Positions 8,912-17,835 of a stretch of DNA of 64,000 bases are shown here, piece after piece. Location of the stretch: contig JAHFED010000001.1 of NCBI GenBank assembly GCA_023248635.1, positions 310,001-374,000 on the forward strand. Reading direction: 5' to 3'. This DNA comes from Myxococcales bacterium (GTDB taxonomy: Bacteria > Myxococcota > UBA727 > VGSZ01). The notes beneath the pieces are model-generated. The model was not told the DNA's origin. It was given only the letters and a program-made list of their open reading frames with translations, and did not search any database. The stretch's first letter is position 1, and each line of letters starts with the position of its first letter. A program made the translations under genes and the position numbers.

Positions 8912-10399
8912 TCAGAAGCTGCCGCTGATCATCGCGATGGGTGTGGCCTCGCGCCGGGGCCCGCCCGGCGGCAGCAGCGCGAGCGTCGGCGGGTTCAGCT
9001 TCAGGGTGCCCGCGAGCAGGGGATCAAGCTCGCGGGGCAGCGCCCAGCCCGCAGCGCCGCCGAGGGCCGTGCCCACAGCAAAGCCAGAGAGGATGACCCA
9101 ACCCGTCGCCTCCGTCGCCGACGTCCCTTCGACGCCGTACATCAAGAGGGCCGAACCGCCGCCGAGGGCGAGCCCGCCCAGACCGCTGAGTGCCACGGGA
9201 AAGAGGCCGATGTCCTGCCGGGAAAGCAGGGCGGTGGCAGCCCCACCCGCGACCCCTCCGGTGACCAGCATGACGCCGAGGGATTGATCGAAGGGGTAGC
9301 CGTAGCTCGACGCCAGGGTCGCCGCCGACGCGCCCACGAGGATCGAAGCGCTCATGCCCGCCGACAAGGCGCCCAGGGTCGGCGGGTCAAGCTCCACGAA
9401 AGCGATGCCGACGCCGGTGCCGACCAGGGTGCCCACCAGCGAAAGATTCGCCGACGCCACCGCCGATGTGGGTGCGAAGCCGACAAGCTGGCCGCCGCCG
9501 TAGCCCGCCATCGCCCCGAGGGTGCCAAACTGCACAACGGTGTGGGCCAGAGGCAGCGAGTCCGCGCGGGCGAAGCCGTAGCCCGAGAGCGAGGCCGCCC
9601 CCAGCGCCGCCAACCCCAGGGCGGCCAGGGATCCTGCGTTGGCCCCCGCCTCTCCACCGTGGGCAGCGAGCAGCAGCGGTCCGTGGAACCAGCCCGCCAT
9701 CGCCCCATAGACGCCGAGCCAGCCCGTCGATGCCGCGACGTCGATCCCCCGAGCAGGGAAGGTGAGGGCGACGCCGGGGGGAACGGCGGTGGGCTGGTCC
9801 GACGTCGACGCCGGCGCGGGCTCGGAGGTCTTGAGCGCGTCGCTGAGCCCGAGCCGATCCCGCATGCGTTCGGCGTAGCCGCGAAAGAGGCGCGCCACCC
9901 GCGGGTCGGGATGAGACACCAAGGCAACGACCTCGTGCACGCTGCCGGCGTCGCCGACGCTGGCCAGGGCCCACCCCGCCATGGTGATGACGTCGAGAGA
10001 GGGATCCTGCAGCGATCCCGCGAGGGCTGCAGTGTGAGGCGACGCCAAACGCGCGCCCACCCGTCCCAGACACTCCGCGCCCGAGCGACGCACCAGGGCA
10101 TCGTCATCGAGGCGCAGGGCACGAGCGCAGATGCGAGCCGTCGCCGTCGACGCATCCGCCGTCGCCAGCAGGCGCAGGGCCAAGGCGCGGGTGGCGGGCA
10201 AGGGCGCGGTGCGAGCGGCGCGGCGCAGGGGAGCCCGCGCGGCGCCGATGTCCTTGTCTGCCAGGGCGCGCAATTCGTCGTCGCTGGGCAGGGCGGGCGG
10301 CTCGCCGTTGACGACGACGGGCGCGGAGGCCGCGGCGGCGGGGTCAGGTGTCGCCGATGCTGCCAACGCCGACAGACACAGGAGCAGGGGCAAGGACAT
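8912..10399 (-). CDS. HEAT-repeat protein with glycine-rich multi-pass C-terminal region
   Basis: A 495-residue protein. The ATG at 10399 is preceded by AGGTGAG and begins a signal peptide (SLPLLLCLSALAASA). An in-frame ATG at 10462 overlaps the stop of the cytochrome gene but has no ribosome site. Residues about 60-190 are alpha-helical HEAT-like repeats (ALRLLA..., LVRRSGAECLGRVGA). From about residue 225 a long Gly/Ala-rich segment with regularly spaced hydrophobic stretches (LGAMAGYGGGQLVGF, GGLALGGGSALLMYG) suggests many membrane passes of small-residue helices. The same architecture recurs in the two genes at 52679-55029, so these form a family within the window. Function is unknown. 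It probably shares a transcript with the cytochrome gene upstream. Confidence 0.85.
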   Translation of the reverse strand: MSLPLLLCLSALAASATPDPAAAASAPVVVNGEPPALPSDDELRALADKDIGAARAPLRRAARTAPLPATRALALRLLATADASTATARICARALRLDDDALVRRSGAECLGRVGARLASPHTAALAGSLQDPSLDVITMAGWALASVGDAGSVHEVVALVSHPDPRVARLFRGYAERMRDRLGLSDALKTSEPAPASTSDQPTAVPPGVALTFPARGIDVAASTGWLGVYGAMAGWFHGPLLLAAHGGEAGANAGSLAALGLAALGAASLSGYGFARADSLPLAHTVVQFGTLGAMAGYGGGQLVGFAPTSAVASANLSLVGTLVGTGVGIAFVELDPPTLGALSAGMSASILVGASAATLASSYGYPFDQSLGVMLVTGGVAGGAATALLSRQDIGLFPVALSGLGGLALGGGSALLMYGVEGTSATEATGWVILSGFAVGTALGGAAGWALPRELDPLLAGTLKLNPPTLALLPPGGPRREATPIAMISGSF

Positions 10400-10458
10400 G
10401 GCGCTCACCTTACCCTGTCTCTTTGGTCGCTCCCGGTGCGTTCTCGCTGACCCACCCG

Positions 10459-11130
10459 TCATTTGCAGGGCAGGGTCACGTCCTTGTCTGCGACGACGTT
10501 GAGGGTGCAGCCAATCTTGCCCTGGGCATCGATGAGCACGGTGATCACCGCCGGCCCCTTTTTGACGTCGGCAAACACCAGCTTGGCGCTGCCCGTGGCG
10601 TCGGCGTCGGCGTGCACCGCCACCGACGATTTGTCGGCCAGGGCCATCGACCCGACGACGCTGCCGTGCTTGGCGCGCAGCGAGCGCACGTAGGCGACCA
10701 AGGCTTTGACCTCGTTGGGTTTGGTCTTGAGATCGGGATTGGCGGGCATCATGGGGCTCCGGCTCACAGCGGCGCCGCCGTCGACGATGGCCCGGGCGAT
10801 TTCGTCGTCGGTGGCGTTGGCTTGCCAGATGACGTCATTGAGGCGCTGGGGCTCGGGGTGGATGCGCCGGGCGCCGACGCCGTCAGCCCGGCCGCTGTCG
10901 CCGTGGCAGAGCACACAGCGCTGGCGGTAGAGCTTCAAGCCGAGCTCGAGCGCCTGGGGAGCGGGCGCGGGCACCGACGCCGGCACCGGGACCTTGTCGA
11001 CGACGACGGTGATGGTGGGGCCGAAGGTCGCGGGTTTCTGGGCAGCGCTGCCCAGGTTCTTGCCAAAGTCGGGCGGCAGCGAGAAGGGTGTTTGGGCAAG
11101 CAGGAGCAACGAGACAGCAGCGACGAGCAT
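10459..11130 (-). CDS. Mono-haem c-type cytochrome
   Basis: A 223-residue exported protein with a hydrophobic N-terminal signal. It has one haem-attachment motif, CVLCH (residues 72-76), and the probable distal methionine ligand in SRSPMMPA (M127 or M128). The fold is a single cytochrome c domain over roughly residues 62-160. A C-terminal domain of about 65 residues ends with a cysteine pair (GCTLNVV...LPCK) that could form a disulfide. It likely carries electrons in the periplasm. Its redox partner cannot be told from the neighbours. It lies 51 bases after the chorismate mutase gene on the same strand. Confidence 0.88.
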   Translation of the reverse strand: MLVAAVSLLLLAQTPFSLPPDFGKNLGSAAQKPATFGPTITVVVDKVPVPASVPAPAPQALELGLKLYRQRCVLCHGDSGRADGVGARRIHPEPQRLNDVIWQANATDDEIARAIVDGGAAVSRSPMMPANPDLKTKPNEVKALVAYVRSLRAKHGSVVGSMALADKSSVAVHADADATGSAKLVFADVKKGPAVITVLIDAQGKIGCTLNVVADKDVTLPCK

Positions 11131-11181
11131 GCTGCGTTGTAGACCAGCCGCCCGCCGGGAAAAACCGCGTCCCCGCTGGTG

Positions 11182-11442
11182 TCAGCCTTGGGCCTTGCGA
11201 GAAGCGTCCATGAGGACGGCGAAGATGGCTTCCACGACGTCGACTTCGACGCCGGCGGCGGCACACCAGCTGGTGCGCTCCCGTTGCCGGGCCTGTTCGC
11301 GCTCCGGGTCTTTCACCGCGAGCCCCAGGGATCGCTTGATGAGACCGGCCTCGCGGGCCAGCAGCTGACGGCGCTGCACCAGGGCCAGCAAGGCGGCGTC
11401 GACGTCGTCGAAGTCGGCCCGCACTTGGGCCAGGGACCTCAC
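11182..11442 (-). CDS. AroQ-type chorismate mutase
   Basis: A short 86-residue protein read from a GTG at 11442 that overlaps the U32 gene's stop by 4 bases (GTGA), with GAGGG upstream. The pattern DFDDVDAALLALVQRRQLL, then KRSLGLAVKDPEREQ, matches the AroQ (type II) chorismate mutase helices. It has the conserved Arg, Lys and RE residues that hold chorismate. The product would be prephenate for Phe and Tyr synthesis. Because it is cytoplasmic and stand-alone, feedback control would have to lie elsewhere. The longer upstream extension in this frame is antisense-like and has no gene character, so I take the short form. Confidence 0.82.
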   Translation of the reverse strand: MRSLAQVRADFDDVDAALLALVQRRQLLAREAGLIKRSLGLAVKDPEREQARQRERTSWCAAAGVEVDVVEAIFAVLMDASRKAQG

Positions 11443-13901
11443 GCGTTGCCCTCGTTGGCGAGCACGCGCAGCGATCCCCTCACGACCCCGGACACACCGT
11501 AGCCGCCGCCGGTGCGCAGCGCGCGCAGCGCCTCTTTGGCCGTCGAGGTCCCAGCCATCAGGGAACGGTAGGCGCTGACGACGTCGCCGACGGCGGCGGC
11601 GTTCTCTCGCACGAGCTCGAGCCGGAAGCGGCGCACGCCCGCGCGCTGGGCCTGGCTCAGCATCGACGCCGCGCTCTGGGGCAAAGCGTGAAACACCGTG
11701 TTGCGACAGCCCACGTCGGCTTCGACGGGGTGGGCGACGCCGGCGCGATCGCGCAACGCAATGACGTGGCTTTCGCAGGGGCGCCCGCAGCTGCGGTGGT
11801 CGCGACCCTCCGACAGCAACGCCGCGAACACGCAGTGCTCGGTGTGGAACAGGGCCATTGGATGGTGCACCACCAGCTCGCACAGGGGCGCGAGATCCGG
11901 CTCCAACAAGCCCAAGAGCTGGGCTTCGTCGAGGTCGAACGAGGGTGTGAAAGCCGAGAGCCCTCGCTGCAGCACCGCCGCCGCCGTGAGGCGGTTGGTG
12001 ACGTTCAAGGAAAAATCGCCGACAAAAAGCGACGACGACGACGACGAGGCGAGCTCGTGCAGGGCGCCGAGGCCGCGCACCAAGAAGCCATCTGGGTGTA
12101 GGGACGCGAGGAAGCGCGTGATCTTCTCTTCGCCCGGCTTGCGAATGCGCGGCGGCGCGAGGCCGAGAAAGCCGCGTCCGCGCAGCTGCTCGACGGCGAT
12201 CGAGAGGCCCTGCATCCCGAGGAAATCCAACCACACCCCGTCGGCGCCGGCGTCAAAGGCTGCGCTGGCTTGTTCTTGGGTGCGGCAGAGCACGAAGAGC
12301 CCAGGGGGGGGCGGAGCAGCGAAGGCGAACGAAGCCCCAGCCAAGAGATCCACCGCCGTCGTCGACGTCGTCGCCCGGGTTTGTTCGGCGCTGCCGCGCA
12401 GCGCGGTTTCGAGGGCGCGGCGGGCGCGCTTCAACGACGAAAGGGGCAAGGTGGCATTGGGGGGCAGGCTCGACGTCAAGGTGCGCAAGACGAAGGGCGT
12501 TTCTCCCAAGGCTCCCAGTTTCGCGCGCAGCAGGCTCTCGTCGAGAGGCCTGGTCAGAGCGACAGCAGGCTCGGCGTCGCCGACGACGACCGCCGTCAGC
12601 CCGTGCTCGGAGCGCGCCCGCAGGGTGAAGGGGCCACCGAAGGATCCGCTGACCTCGACGTCGACGGGCTCACGGGCCGGCTTTTCGTCGATCGCGCGCA
12701 GCACGGCCTTGTCGAGCACGGGATCGTCATTGTGAAAGACGCGACGACCCGCCGGTACATCTTGCAGATCGACGTCGGGGCCCAGCCACAACAGCGAGCC
12801 CTCGTCGTCGTCGACGACGTCCCACACGCGCCCACCCCGCTCGCCACGGCCCGCGCGCCCGCCCTCGATGAGCACGCCGTCGCCGCGCGCGAGGGTCCCG
12901 GTCAGGGCTACCCGTGCCCAAGCCTTGCCGCGCACCCAGGTGACACCGACGACGGTGCCGACGTCGACGCCGCGATGGTCGCAGGTGTGGCCGTCGACGA
13001 GGGCCTGGTGATCGACCCCGCCAAAGAAGCCCGGACCCGATCCGCGTGAGAAGGTGAGCATGGCGGCCCGCCTCAGCTCATCGAGGGGCCCCGCGCTCTT
13101 GTCGAGGCCGTCGACGGCAGCGCGGTACAGGCGGGTGGCGGCGGCGACGTATTCGGGTCCCTTGAGGCGTCCTTCGATCTTCAAACACGACACACCGATG
13201 TCGGCGAGGACCGGCACCAACGCGGCCGCTTCGAGGTCTTGGGGTGAGAGCAAGTAGGCGACGTCGCCGAGGTCGCGCACGACGCCATCAACGACGAGGT
13301 CGTAGGGGAGCCGACACGCTTGGGCACAAGCCCCCCGGTTCGCCGATCGGCCGCCGATGGCTTCGCTGGTGAGGCACTGGCCCGAGTAAGAAACACACAG
13401 CGCGCCATGCACGAAGACCTCGAGCTCCACGGCGCTCTGGCTCTTGATGGTGCGGATGTCGTCGAGGGAGAGCTCGCGGGCCAGCACCACGCGCACAGCT
13501 CCCAGGCGCGCGGCAAAGTCCACCGACGCCGCATCGGTGCAGGTCATCTGTGTCGAGGCGTGCACCTCGAGGCCCGGGGCCACCTCGCGGCACAGGCGCA
13601 CCACACCCAGATCCTGCACGATGACGGCGTCGACGCCGGCGCCAGCGATGGCCCGAATGGCGGCTTCGACGGCGGCGAGTTCGTGGTTGAACGCGAGCGT
13701 GTTGAGGGTGACGTAGCCCTTGACCCCCCAGGCGTGGAGCTCGGCCATGATGCGCGGCAGCTCCGCGGCCTCGAAATTCTGGGCGCGGGCCCGGGCGTTG
13801 TGGCCCTGCAAGCCGAAGTAGACGGCGTCGGCCCCCGCCCGGATCGCGGCCCGCATGGAGTCTTCGTCGCCAGCCGGCGCCAGGATTTCAGGACGGGCCA
13901 T
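11439..13901 (-). CDS. U32-family protein, RlhA-like
   Basis: An 820-residue protein with the U32 'peptidase' barrel at residues 1-290. It starts PEILAPAGDEDSM and carries the signature HGALCVSYSGQC followed by NRGACAQACRLPY. The four cysteines C169, C176, C192 and C196 are those expected to hold an iron-sulfur cluster. The long C-terminal half fits the DUF3656-bearing branch typified by E. coli RlhA, which hydroxylates C2501 of 23S rRNA. E. coli RlhA is about 650 residues, so this one is extended. No protease role is implied by the old family name. It is the first gene of an operon with the chorismate mutase and cytochrome c. The rRNA target is inferred from the family. Confidence 0.87.
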   Translation of the reverse strand: MARPEILAPAGDEDSMRAAIRAGADAVYFGLQGHNARARAQNFEAAELPRIMAELHAWGVKGYVTLNTLAFNHELAAVEAAIRAIAGAGVDAVIVQDLGVVRLCREVAPGLEVHASTQMTCTDAASVDFAARLGAVRVVLARELSLDDIRTIKSQSAVELEVFVHGALCVSYSGQCLTSEAIGGRSANRGACAQACRLPYDLVVDGVVRDLGDVAYLLSPQDLEAAALVPVLADIGVSCLKIEGRLKGPEYVAAATRLYRAAVDGLDKSAGPLDELRRAAMLTFSRGSGPGFFGGVDHQALVDGHTCDHRGVDVGTVVGVTWVRGKAWARVALTGTLARGDGVLIEGGRAGRGERGGRVWDVVDDDEGSLLWLGPDVDLQDVPAGRRVFHNDDPVLDKAVLRAIDEKPAREPVDVEVSGSFGGPFTLRARSEHGLTAVVVGDAEPAVALTRPLDESLLRAKLGALGETPFVLRTLTSSLPPNATLPLSSLKRARRALETALRGSAEQTRATTSTTAVDLLAGASFAFAAPPPPGLFVLCRTQEQASAAFDAGADGVWLDFLGMQGLSIAVEQLRGRGFLGLAPPRIRKPGEEKITRFLASLHPDGFLVRGLGALHELASSSSSSLFVGDFSLNVTNRLTAAAVLQRGLSAFTPSFDLDEAQLLGLLEPDLAPLCELVVHHPMALFHTEHCVFAALLSEGRDHRSCGRPCESHVIALRDRAGVAHPVEADVGCRNTVFHALPQSAASMLSQAQRAGVRRFRLELVRENAAAVGDVVSAYRSLMAGTSTAKEALRALRTGGGYGVSGVVRGSLRVLANEGNA

Positions 13902-14069
13902 GTCGTCGAGCTATCAGAGCGCTGGGGTTCGAAAAGGGCCTCCACTGAAGTCACATCTGGCCGCCCGGCGTGGGACGAAGCACCTGGAAACGCGGCGACG
14001 TCCGCAGACTCGTTGACGCAAGAAGCCCCGCACGGTCGCAGGCACCGGCGGGGACACAGTTGCGGAAAA

Positions 14070-14621
14070 TCAGCCGGGCGGCGGACCCATGGATCCCATG
14101 GCCTTGGCCATCTGCTTGGGCGTGACGTCGGCGATGTGGGTCGCCAAGGCCCAGACGTGGCCAAAGGGATCTTCGACCTGCGCGTAGCGATCACCCCAGA
14201 ACATGTCCGTGGGCGGCATCGCACCCTTGGCGCCGGCGTCGACGGCCTTCTTGAAGCCAGCGTCGACGTCCTTCAGGTAGACCATCAGCCCACCCGTCGT
14301 GGCCCCGGCGTTCTTGGGGGTCTTTCGGGTGGCGGGCTGGCCCGGCATGGGCGGCATCTCGTCGGAGAACATCACGATGGAGTCGCCGATCTTGAGCTCG
14401 GCGTGCATGATCAGGCCGCCCGGCCCCGCCATCACCAGCCCTTTCTTGGCCCCGAAGGCGCGGCCGTAGAAGTCCAGGGCCTCGGCGCAAGGGCTCACGA
14501 TCAAGTGCGGGCTCACCGAGCCGTACCTCGCGGGGACGGCCTCGACCTTCTTCTTCGCTGTCTTCTTCGGGGCCGTCTTTTTCTTCGCCGCTTTTTTCGC
14601 CGGCTTTTTCGGGGTCGCCAT
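14070..14621 (-). CDS. VOC-family (glyoxalase-like) protein with Lys/Ala-rich tail
   Basis: A 183-residue protein. Residues 1-26 are almost entirely Lys, Ala, Pro and Thr (PKKPAKKAAKKK...), like histone H1 or a DNA-binding tail. Residues from about 30 form a vicinal-oxygen-chelate domain close to the PhnB/YdcJ-type glyoxalase family (SPHLIVSPCAEALDFYGRAF, then YAQVEDPFGHVWALATH). Such domains bind a metal and act on small substrates or sequester drugs. The substrate cannot be told here. The basic tail might localise it to the nucleoid or nucleic acid, which is an inference. It stands alone between the U32 operon and sctJ, all on the minus strand. Confidence 0.88.
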   Translation of the reverse strand: MATPKKPAKKAAKKKTAPKKTAKKKVEAVPARYGSVSPHLIVSPCAEALDFYGRAFGAKKGLVMAGPGGLIMHAELKIGDSIVMFSDEMPPMPGQPATRKTPKNAGATTGGLMVYLKDVDAGFKKAVDAGAKGAMPPTDMFWGDRYAQVEDPFGHVWALATHIADVTPKQMAKAMGSMGPPPG

Positions 14622-14721
14622 GGGAGCTCCTGTGATGGATGAGACGTCGCCACCCAGGGGTGGCCGGTTCTGGACGGTGGGCGTGGGTTGTCAGGCAGTC
14701 CCGTCGGCGCGTCAAGGGTCA

Positions 14722-15606
14722 TCAGGCGGGTGCAATGCCCGTCTGCGTCGACCGACCGGCCTTGCGCACCGAGGTCAGCTCGGCCTCGGCCTTGGAGAGC
14801 TTCTTCTTCAGGCTCAGCGCACGGACGATGCCGCCAGCGCCGACGCCGAGGCCCAACACGCCCACCAGCAGGAACATGCCGATGAGGCCCTTGACCTTGG
14901 TGGCGGCTTTGTCGTCGGCAACCTTGATGCCCATGACCGACGTCGTGGTGATGGGTGTGCCCGCGGAGGCACCCTCGGCAAAGTTGTCGACGAGCTTGCC
15001 CGGCTCGTTCCTCTTCATGACCACGGCGACGTTTTGGGGCTTCAGGTCCTCGACGGCGGCGGCGACGAGCTTTTGCACGTCGTCTTGGCTGATGAGGCTG
15101 GTGCCGCGCTCGTCGTAGGCGTTGAAGACGATGGCCACCGAGGCGGTGGGCAGGGGCGGCGCAGTGTCGAGGTCGCGGACGATGTCCTTGTCTGGCATGA
15201 CGACGGAGACGTGGGCCGAAGTAATGCCCGGCAGCCGCTGGAGCTTGCGCTCGAGCTCGCCTTGCAGCGCCATCAAGAACTTGGCCTTCTCCTCGGAGCG
15301 GGTGGGGATCAGCCCGCCGCCGCCCTGGGGATAGACCTCGGCGAGGCCCATCGGACGACGACGGGGCAGCCGGTTCGCCACCAGGAAACGCATCGCATCG
15401 CGGGCATCGCTCTCGGGGACGACGACGGTGTAGGCGACGACGCGGCCCTCCTCTTTGATCTTGTCGCCACCGATCTGCTTGGCTTCGAGCACAACGAGGA
15501 TCTCGTTGGCCTCGAATTCGTCGAGGCCGTGAACGATCTCCTTGGGCCCGTCGCAGCCCGCGAGAAAGACGGCCACAGCAGCAGCAAGGACGGTGACAAC
15601 GCGCAC
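14722..15606 (-). CDS. sctJ: SctJ/YscJ-family type III secretion inner-ring lipoprotein
   Basis: A 294-residue lipoprotein read from a GTG at 15606 with GGAG upstream. The lipobox is FLAGC (C18). The next residues, EFEANEILVVLEAKQI, are the hallmark of the YscJ/FliF ring-building motif. The body follows the family (ELERKLQRLPGITSAHVSVVMPD, then FNAYDERGTSLISQDDVQKLV). A transmembrane helix (about residues 245-270) comes before a cytoplasmic basic tail. In injectisomes this lipoprotein forms the inner-membrane ring. No other sct gene was found in the window, so it is an orphan or part of a dispersed system. The in-frame sequence upstream of the GTG lacks any signal and is unlikely to be translated. 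Confidence 0.9.
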   Translation of the reverse strand: MRVVTVLAAAVAVFLAGCDGPKEIVHGLDEFEANEILVVLEAKQIGGDKIKEEGRVVAYTVVVPESDARDAMRFLVANRLPRRRPMGLAEVYPQGGGGLIPTRSEEKAKFLMALQGELERKLQRLPGITSAHVSVVMPDKDIVRDLDTAPPLPTASVAIVFNAYDERGTSLISQDDVQKLVAAAVEDLKPQNVAVVMKRNEPGKLVDNFAEGASAGTPITTTSVMGIKVADDKAATKVKGLIGMFLLVGVLGLGVGAGGIVRALSLKKKLSKAEAELTSVRKAGRSTQTGIAPA

Positions 15607-15861
15607 AGCAGGCTCCGGGGACGAAGACCGGCGGAGTCTGCTGCAAATCGCCAAGCAATTGGAACGACCCGCCCCGAGCTCCTTGGGCAAAGCGCCGCCA
15701 GCGACGTGCGGTGCAGCGTCTCCAGCGACTGCAGGAGCCGGCGTCAGCGCCGTCCCGATCCGCCGGCCGCGGATCTCGGCGCAGACCGCGGGCGCTTTGC
15801 ACTCGTTGAGAGACACTCGCTACAGTGTGGTGTGCCGGTGGTCAGAAAACGCGAGGTGGAC

Positions 15862-16722
15862 ATGGGCTGCGGACTCTCTTCTTCTGCCAACGCTCCCGGG
15901 GGCTCGGAGCGCTGCCTCTTTTCCTCGGTGCTCGCTTTGGGCGCCCTCTTTGGATTGATGGCCTCGCCTTGCGCGCGGGTTCCGTTCGTCAGCGCCTTCG
16001 TCATCGTCGGCGTTCCCTTGCTCACCTTGCTGGTGGCTGCGCCCTCGCGCCTGGGCTTGTTCGCTGAGCTCTCCCTCTTTTTCCGCGACGTGCAGGCGAG
16101 CCTGCTTTCGGCCTTGTGCGTCGCCGTCGGCCGCAAGCGAGAAGCGCGCCTGGTCATCGACAGCCACCGCGCCACGGTGGAGCGCGTCTACGGCCGCAGC
16201 CCCCGTTTGAGCAGCCTGGTGCAAGGCGATCCGCTGCGCCTGCACCACGCACGACGCACCGGCGTGATGGCGGCCTTCCTCGCCGTCGTTGCCGGCGTGG
16301 GCCTGCCTTTCGTCGCGGGTGAGACCTACACCTTTGGAGACTTCCCCTACGCCCCCTTCGTGTTCCTCACCGACGTCGTCGTCATCGGCCTTGCGTCACG
16401 GGTCGTGTCCGAACGCATGGCGCTGCGGCTCTTTGAGGCGAGCGCCGCACTGGCCGGCGGCTGCTCTTTTGTGGCTCGACTGCGCGTCGTCCCTCTCACG
16501 ACCCTGCTCGGGGCTGCCCTGGGTGCCGTGGGTGGCTTGGTCGTCCTCTCGGCCGCCGCCGGCGCCTCCGCCGTCGAAAGCGTGGTGGTCTTCGACGCCG
16601 ACTTCGGCCGCTCGGCCTTCTGGTTCCTGCGCTCGACGGCGCCCATGGCCCTGCCCCTCGGTGTCGGCATCGGAGCCATCCTCGGCGCTGGCCTGGGACT
16701 CTCGCAGCCCGAGCGACGCTGA
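15862..16722 (+). CDS. Predicted multi-pass membrane protein
   Basis: A 286-residue protein starting at the ATG at 15862, which has GAGGTG five bases upstream. An earlier open stretch in this frame is antisense to sctJ and was not used. Five or six hydrophobic helices are visible (for example ALGALFGLMAS, FVIVGVPLLTLLVA, TGVMAAFLAVVAGVGLPFV, VPLTTLLGAALGAVGGLVVLS). A hydrophilic segment lies between the second and third (residues about 95-135, with KREARLVIDSHRATVERVYG). I do not recognise the family. It is divergent from sctJ across a 255-base intergenic region that could hold both promoters, though none is clear. Confidence 0.78.
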   Translation: MGCGLSSSANAPGGSERCLFSSVLALGALFGLMASPCARVPFVSAFVIVGVPLLTLLVAAPSRLGLFAELSLFFRDVQASLLSALCVAVGRKREARLVIDSHRATVERVYGRSPRLSSLVQGDPLRLHHARRTGVMAAFLAVVAGVGLPFVAGETYTFGDFPYAPFVFLTDVVVIGLASRVVSERMALRLFEASAALAGGCSFVARLRVVPLTTLLGAALGAVGGLVVLSAAAGASAVESVVVFDADFGRSAFWFLRSTAPMALPLGVGIGAILGAGLGLSQPERR

Positions 16723-16742
16723 GCGCTTGCTCAGCCGTCGGT

Positions 16743-16780
16743 GAAGTTCTGATGGTTCAAGACGCTGGCGCGTCTTGAAG
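16743..16780 (+). repeat. Palindromic repeat R2, copy 1
   Basis: A 38-base unit: GAAGTTCTGATGG followed by a hairpin built on TTCAAGACGC/GCGTCTTGAA. It overlaps the next copy by a few bases. R2 also appears at 16777, 17797, 17884, 36703 and 62244. Confidence 0.85.
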
Positions 16781-17835
16781 TTCTGATGGTTCAAGACGCT
16801 AGCGCGTCTTGAAGTTTGGATGTTTATCCCCAATGACCATTGATGTTCATTGCATCCGGCCACCACGGAAACCGTGTGCAGCCGCGGATGTGCTTCGGCA
16901 TCGCTGTGAGCTTCTGACATCGGTTGACGAGGAGCGCCTCGAGCTCGTCGAGCGACCGGAGGAGCCGATTTGCTGGAGCCTCGCGCAGGAACAATGGGTG
17001 GACGCCGACAGGCCAATCGACGGCGCCGCTCTTGTGCCAGCCAGCTCCGTCGAGGACGATGCGCTTCGTCTCGCTCGCCCCCACCGCCTTGGCGAAGTGC
17101 GCGAGAGCGATGTTGAAGGTGATCGTGTTCACCGATGGCAGCAGCAACCATTCGACGTCGCCGGTCGTTGGTCGCACGAAGCCGTAGAGGTAGAGCCACT
17201 CGTAACCAGGGGCTGGACGGCGACAGGGCGCTTTCCTCGGGGAGCCCACACGCGACGCGTCGTCGGCTTCACCCGATGCGCGCCTCGTCTTGCGCCCAGA
17301 CGTCGACCGTTGCTTCGGGGACGACGGCCTTGATGTCCTCGATGAGCGGGCCGATCTTTTTTTGAAGGCCTCCTGTTTGTCGACGTCGGCGTCCGCATGG
17401 CGGGTCTGCGGGCGCTGCAACGTGAATCCGCATCGGCGCAGGTACCGCCATCCGATCCGCTTCCCGACTTCGTCACCGAGGCGCTCGGCAATCCAGCGTC
17501 GGACCTTGTTGCCGTTCCAGAGCCCGCCGTCCGGCGACGGGCCCTCCAACGCGGCGATGGAGGCCTCGTCGAGCTTCAAGGCGGCGCCGATCGGCGAGAC
17601 CGTCGAGCGCCTCTCCGTCGAAGCGCTTCACGTAGTCGCGAACCCAACCACGCGGGTGACCCAAAGCGTCGCCGGCTTCGGCGCACGTCCAGCCCATGCT
17701 CACGAGTCGAATGGCCTCGATTCGGGTGCGGAGCTCGGCGTCCGTCGTCATCCGGGCGGCTTCGGTGAGCTCTTTGGTCGTCAGGTGCGGGACCAGTTCA
17801 AGACGCGCTAGCGTCTTGAACCATCAGAACTTCAA
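16777..17835 (-). mobile_element. Decayed IS630-type insertion sequence with perfect inverted ends
   Basis: The element is about 1.06 kb, a normal IS630-family size. The left end (16777-16814) and right end (17797-17835) are perfect inverted copies of a 38-base sequence that itself contains a hairpin (repeat R2). Between them lies only the frameshifted transposase. The expected TA target duplication was not clearly seen. The contrast between perfect ends and a broken enzyme suggests that the ends were conserved by gene conversion, moved in trans, or are recognised for another reason. Confidence 0.72.
16824..17751 (-). pseudogene. IS630-family transposase, frameshifted
   Basis: The transposase can be followed across three reading frames on the minus strand. 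An N-terminal helix-turn-helix (RIEAIRLVSMGWTCAEAG...WVRDYVKRF) starts at 17751. The next segment (GNKVRRWIAERLGDEVGKRIG) is in a second frame. The first catalytic motif, DVWAQDEARIG, is in a third frame after a run of seven T at about 17356. KPTTRRVWAPRGKRPVA returns to the first frame. APGYEWLYLYGFV through the second catalytic motif IVLDGAGWHKS is in the second frame again. At least four frameshifts mean no active enzyme. DDE transposases of this family cut and paste at TA sites. Confidence 0.85.

Noticed and set aside
14620-15861. Long plus-strand extension before the membrane protein at 15862
   Set aside because: It is antisense to sctJ and the VOC gene region, and a good ribosome site supports the ATG at 15862.
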